From JBARCX01 sp049794535 (GTDB taxonomy: Bacteria > Pseudomonadota > Gammaproteobacteria > Xanthomonadales > Rhodanobacteraceae): a DNA stretch of 7,619 bases. Position numbers and translations under genes: made by a program. The stretch is taken from NCBI GenBank assembly GCA_049794535.1, contig JBARCX010000272.1, positions 1 to 7,619 of the forward strand. Direction: 5' to 3'. The notes beneath the pieces are model-generated. The model was not told the origin of the DNA. It saw only the letters and a list, made by a program, of their open reading frames with translations, and ran no database searches. Below are positions 5,502 through 7,619 of the stretch, one piece after another; the stretch's first letter is position 1, and every line of letters starts with the position of its first letter.

Positions 5502-5532
5502 TTGACCCTGACGCGGCGTCAGCCCGTAGCGT
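5502..5532 (+). promoter_or_regulatory. MerR-type promoter and operator of the TipAS regulator gene
   Basis: A -35 box TTGACC (5502-5507) and a -10-like TAGCGT (5527-5532) are separated by 19 bases. Within the spacer lies a perfect dyad CTGACGCGGCGTCAG (5508-5522, 7-base arms around one G). An over-long 19-base spacer with a central dyad is the signature of promoters that MerR-family proteins activate by untwisting DNA. Its place 36 bases before the MerR gene points to autoregulation, as known for tipA. It lies in a divergent region and may also affect the minus-strand gene. Confidence 0.8.
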
Positions 5533-5567
5533 AGCCGCGTCCGAACCAAGAACGGGAGCCACGAGCG

Positions 5568-6602
5568 ATGCGATTGACTGTGGGTGAACTGGCGCGACGC
5601 ACTGGCCTGACCGTGCGTACGCTCCACCATTACCATCACATCGGCCTGCTGCAACCTTCGGCGCGTTCGGACGCCGGCTATCGGCTGTACACCCCGATCG
5701 ACGTGGAGCGGCTCTATCGCATTGTCGCGATGCGCCGACTGGGGTTATCACTCAGCGATATCGGCAATGCCCTGTCCGACCCAAGCGCGCGGCTTGATGC
5801 AGTGATCGACAAGCAAATCCAGGTACTGGAGGCGACCATGGCACGCGATGTACGCCTGCACCGCCAGCTCTGCGACATGCGCGATGCGCTTGCCTCCGGA
5901 CAGCCCCTCGATCCCGCCCGCTGGCTGGACATGCTGGAGTTGATCACGATGTACGAGAAGTATTTTTCGCCCGAAGAACTGAAGGTCTTTCCGCTATACA
6001 ACGAACCTGACGCGCAGGCCGAATGGAGCGCACTCGTCGGCGCGGTACAAGCCGCGATGGATCGTGGTGCCAAGCCTGGAGATGCCGTTGTCGACCTGCT
6101 CGCTTTCCGCTGGATGCAGATGATCGGCCGGGGCACCGGGGGCAATCCCGATTTTCTGATGCGTCTGCACACGATGAATCAGAACGAGCCGGACATGCGT
6201 AAACGCAGCGGCATCACGACGGAGTTGGCACGTTTCGTCGAGCAGGCGATCATCGAGGCGCGCCTGACCATCTTCGCGCAGTATCTGGAGCCACACGAGA
6301 TGGCGCACATGCGTGAGCACTACGGCCGGCAGATGTACGAGTGGCCACCGCTGATCGCCGCCCTGATCAAATCCAGGGATGCCGGCCTGCCATCCGATGA
6401 TCCGCAGGTACGCCAGCTTGCCCAACGCTGGATGGACATGTTCACGGCCTACGCCGGCAACGATCCGGCAACCCATGCGCGCATTCGCGCAGCCTATGCA
6501 AAGGAGCCGGAGCTAAGCAGCGGCTCCTTCGTTGATCAGGAACTACTCGCCTACGTAAAAGCCTCGCTGGAGGGGATGGCTCGCGAGCGCGGGGCCTCGT
6601 AG
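5568..6602 (+). CDS. MerR-family regulator with tandem TipAS-like (albicidin-binding type) domains
   Basis: The product is 344 aa. Residues 1-70 are a MerR winged helix-turn-helix (MRLTVGELARRTGLTVRTLHHY, wing GLLQPSARSDAGYRLY). A coiled-coil dimerisation helix follows at about 77-110. The rest is a helical TipAS-type region, starting ITMYEKYFSPEEL, the classic family opening. It contains two similar units: about 131-210 (KYFSPEELKV...RWMQM...GGNPDFLMR...NEPD) and 238-315 (QYLEPHEMAH...RWMDM...GNDPATHAR...KEPE). TipAS binds thiopeptides, and the relatives AlbA/AlbAS bind albicidin through such a doubled fold, often both sequestering the drug and inducing their own gene. The start has GGGAG 9 bases upstream and lies downstream of a MerR-type promoter. 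No transporter or enzyme gene is attached, so it may act alone as sensor and drug sponge. The ligand is inferred. Confidence 0.9.
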   Translation: MRLTVGELARRTGLTVRTLHHYHHIGLLQPSARSDAGYRLYTPIDVERLYRIVAMRRLGLSLSDIGNALSDPSARLDAVIDKQIQVLEATMARDVRLHRQLCDMRDALASGQPLDPARWLDMLELITMYEKYFSPEELKVFPLYNEPDAQAEWSALVGAVQAAMDRGAKPGDAVVDLLAFRWMQMIGRGTGGNPDFLMRLHTMNQNEPDMRKRSGITTELARFVEQAIIEARLTIFAQYLEPHEMAHMREHYGRQMYEWPPLIAALIKSRDAGLPSDDPQVRQLAQRWMDMFTAYAGNDPATHARIRAAYAKEPELSSGSFVDQELLAYVKASLEGMARERGAS

Positions 6603-6622
6603 AAATTCTTAGTCTCACAGGA

Positions 6623-6651
6623 TGCCCGCATTGCCAACTGGCGATGCGGCA
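6623..6651 (+). terminator. Strong hairpin just downstream of the MerR gene
   Basis: TGCCCGCATTGCCA (6623-6636) and TGGCGATGCGGCA (6639-6651) form a stem of about 12 pairs with one bulged C and one wobble around a short loop. It starts 20 bases after the MerR stop. No T-run follows (GATATAGCG), so it is either a Rho-assisted end, an mRNA-stabilising hairpin or a REP-like element. Confidence 0.5.
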
Positions 6652-6673
6652 GATATAGCGAAGGGGCAGGGTC

Positions 6674-6693
6674 ATTTTCAGCATGCCGAAAAT
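6674..6693. repeat. Near-perfect 20-base palindrome between convergent genes
   Basis: ATTTTCAGCATGCCGAAAAT is its own reverse complement except for one mismatched pair beside the central GCATGC. It lies between the MerR hairpin and the stop of the AT-rich gene. As RNA it would form a hairpin on either strand; as DNA it resembles a dimeric protein site. There is a T5 run 10 bases further on the plus strand (6701-6706), too distant for a textbook terminator. Confidence 0.35.
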
Positions 6694-6762
6694 CACCACC
6701 ATTTTTACGGCGCGTTCTGGTTGCGACCGCTCAATATCATCTTAACGTCAAATATTAATAAC

Positions 6763-7296
6763 TTATATACAACCAGCATCAACACAACAACCATTGACAT
6801 CAATGCGCCTAACTTTAATTCCATTCTCCGACAGGAAGATATTTATCTTATCCACAAATATCACATAACCATCCATATCATCACCAAATATCATCTTATA
6901 ACTGCCACCTTTTTTCGATCTTAAAGTAGGTATCACACGAATATCCCTCAATGCGCGATTTCCACGCGTCCTCGGTAGCTCGACAGACTCTACAAAATCA
7001 ACATCTTTCCACTCAATCACATTCCATGACCATCCATATAACGACCTTGATATACATTCAGCACGAAGAATTACATCAGAGTAAAAAATCGCCGCCAAGA
7101 CACCAAACAATAAAAATATCGGAATAAATAAAAAAAATATCTCCAAACCATCTCTATATCCATAATTAGCAGCACCATACCCTGAAAAAAATATGAAGAT
7201 AGAAATAAGTACAAGCAACGATGCGCCTACCGGCGTTAGTCGGTCATACTTAAAAACATGAGCACCGCTCGCGTCAGCAAACATTGAAACAGTCAT
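6763..7296 (-). CDS. Unrecognised AT-rich gene: two-helix membrane protein with a C-terminal domain
   Basis: The product is 177 aa and I do not recognise the family. About 22 polar residues precede two membrane helices (about 23-42, VGASLLVLISIFIFFSGYG, and 52-72, LEIFFLFIPIFLLFGVLAAIF) joined by a short loop. A ~105-residue domain follows (SLYGWSWNVIEWKDVDFVESVEL...YKMIFGDDMDGYVIFVDKINIFL). A two-helix hairpin followed by a strand-rich domain with an I-x-W-x-D-V turn resembles small bacterial PH-like membrane proteins, but this is only a resemblance. The ATG at 7296 is preferred because GAGGGGG lies 6 bases ahead; an ATG 24 bases upstream is weaker. Base use is far richer in A and T than any neighbour, with A/T-ending codons throughout, suggesting recent transfer. 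A TTGACA box lies upstream (7370-7375, minus) without a clear -10. Confidence 0.75.
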   Translation of the reverse strand: MTVSMFADASGAHVFKYDRLTPVGASLLVLISIFIFFSGYGAANYGYRDGLEIFFLFIPIFLLFGVLAAIFYSDVILRAECISRSLYGWSWNVIEWKDVDFVESVELPRTRGNRALRDIRVIPTLRSKKGGSYKMIFGDDMDGYVIFVDKINIFLSENGIKVRRIDVNGCCVDAGCI

Positions 7297-7619
7297 TCCG
7301 CACCCCCTCTTCGACGTCACTTATTACTTTGGCTCAACTAAATCCATGCTGCGACCCTGGATACAATGCTGTCAAATAAGAATTTACCAAGTCAGTGCGG
7401 GCACTGTAAAAAAGTCCAACACCTATGTCCACGGCTCCACTACCAACAACTGACCGCTTCACAGGCCATGCCGACCAGCCAGTAGGCAAAGGCCGCAAGA
7501 AATAAAGGGTTCAGAGTCTGAGGTATCCCCACGTTTCATCCCATCCAAACAAGCTCTTGCATGACGTTAGGTTCGGGTGATCGCCATCGTTGCATGAGAT
7601 CGCGCAGGTTCGGCAGGGG
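7297..7619. other. Gene-poor right end
   Basis: No frame here has a convincing start. On the minus strand an open stretch of 58 sense codons (7337-7510, stop TGA at 7334-7336) reads in a protein-like way near its end (FYSARTDLVNSYLTALYPGSQHGFS) but is closed upstream by a stop and has no ATG. It could be the tail of a broken gene. The stretch also supplies the leader of the AT-rich gene. Composition returns towards the more GC-rich norm from about 7400 on. Confidence 0.4.

Noticed and set aside
5994..6476. Minus-strand 160-aa frame inside the MerR gene
   Set aside because: It is antisense to a clear MerR/TipAS coding region and is explained by the GC-rich codon pattern.
6622..6924. Plus-strand 100-aa frame after the MerR gene
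   Set aside because: It begins in the terminator-like hairpin and runs antisense through the AT-rich gene, giving an Ile/Asn/Thr-rich low-complexity product.
1..7619. CRISPR array or tRNA/rRNA genes
   Set aside because: No regularly spaced direct repeats, cloverleaf-like segments or rRNA-like stretches were seen on either strand.

Overview
The window looks like accessory chromosome from a moderately GC-rich Gram-negative bacterium. A member of the Xanthomonadales (Dyella, Luteibacter, Rhodanobacter or Xanthomonas relatives) is my best guess, from overall protein style, the lipoprotein and CxEDW-type genes, and the albicidin-type MerR regulator. This placement is inference; no rRNA, tRNA or housekeeping marker is present.

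Layout. The left edge (1-253, minus strand) is the 5' end of an IS110/IS1111-type insertion sequence: the first 55 codons of its transposase plus a short structured leader. It seems to have landed in a small hairpin repeat (254-280). Next, on the minus strand, comes a run of three unrecognised genes: an acidic 141-aa protein (1323-1748), an 84-aa protein (992-1246) and a three-helix membrane protein (284-955). The last two are closely spaced and probably co-transcribed. A gene-free stretch (1749-2096) precedes a plus-strand CPBP-family intramembrane protease homologue (2097-2939). This converges on a minus-strand single-pass membrane protein (3016-3414), with a clean hairpin repeat between their stops. 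After another gene-poor stretch come two minus-strand envelope genes: a lipoprotein (3746-4330) and a protein with a Cys-rich N-terminal motif, one membrane helix, a carboxypeptidase-regulatory-like domain and a proline-rich tail (4531-5214). Divergent from these is a plus-strand MerR regulator with a duplicated TipAS-like drug-binding domain (5568-6602) and a textbook 19-bp-spacer promoter/operator. The window ends with a strikingly AT-rich minus-strand membrane gene (6763-7296) that looks recently acquired, then about 320 bp with no convincing gene.

How the parts relate. I see no single multi-gene pathway. The genes are mostly singletons or pairs, many membrane or envelope associated, typical of a patchwork accessory region. 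The most coherent unexplained signal is a short repeat built around GGAAGCGGAC. It occurs in five intergenic gaps (two or three good copies, two degenerate), always in the same orientation although the genes point both ways. The clearest functional prediction is the MerR/TipAS protein, probably a self-regulated sensor/binder of a peptide-type antibiotic such as albicidin or thiopeptides.
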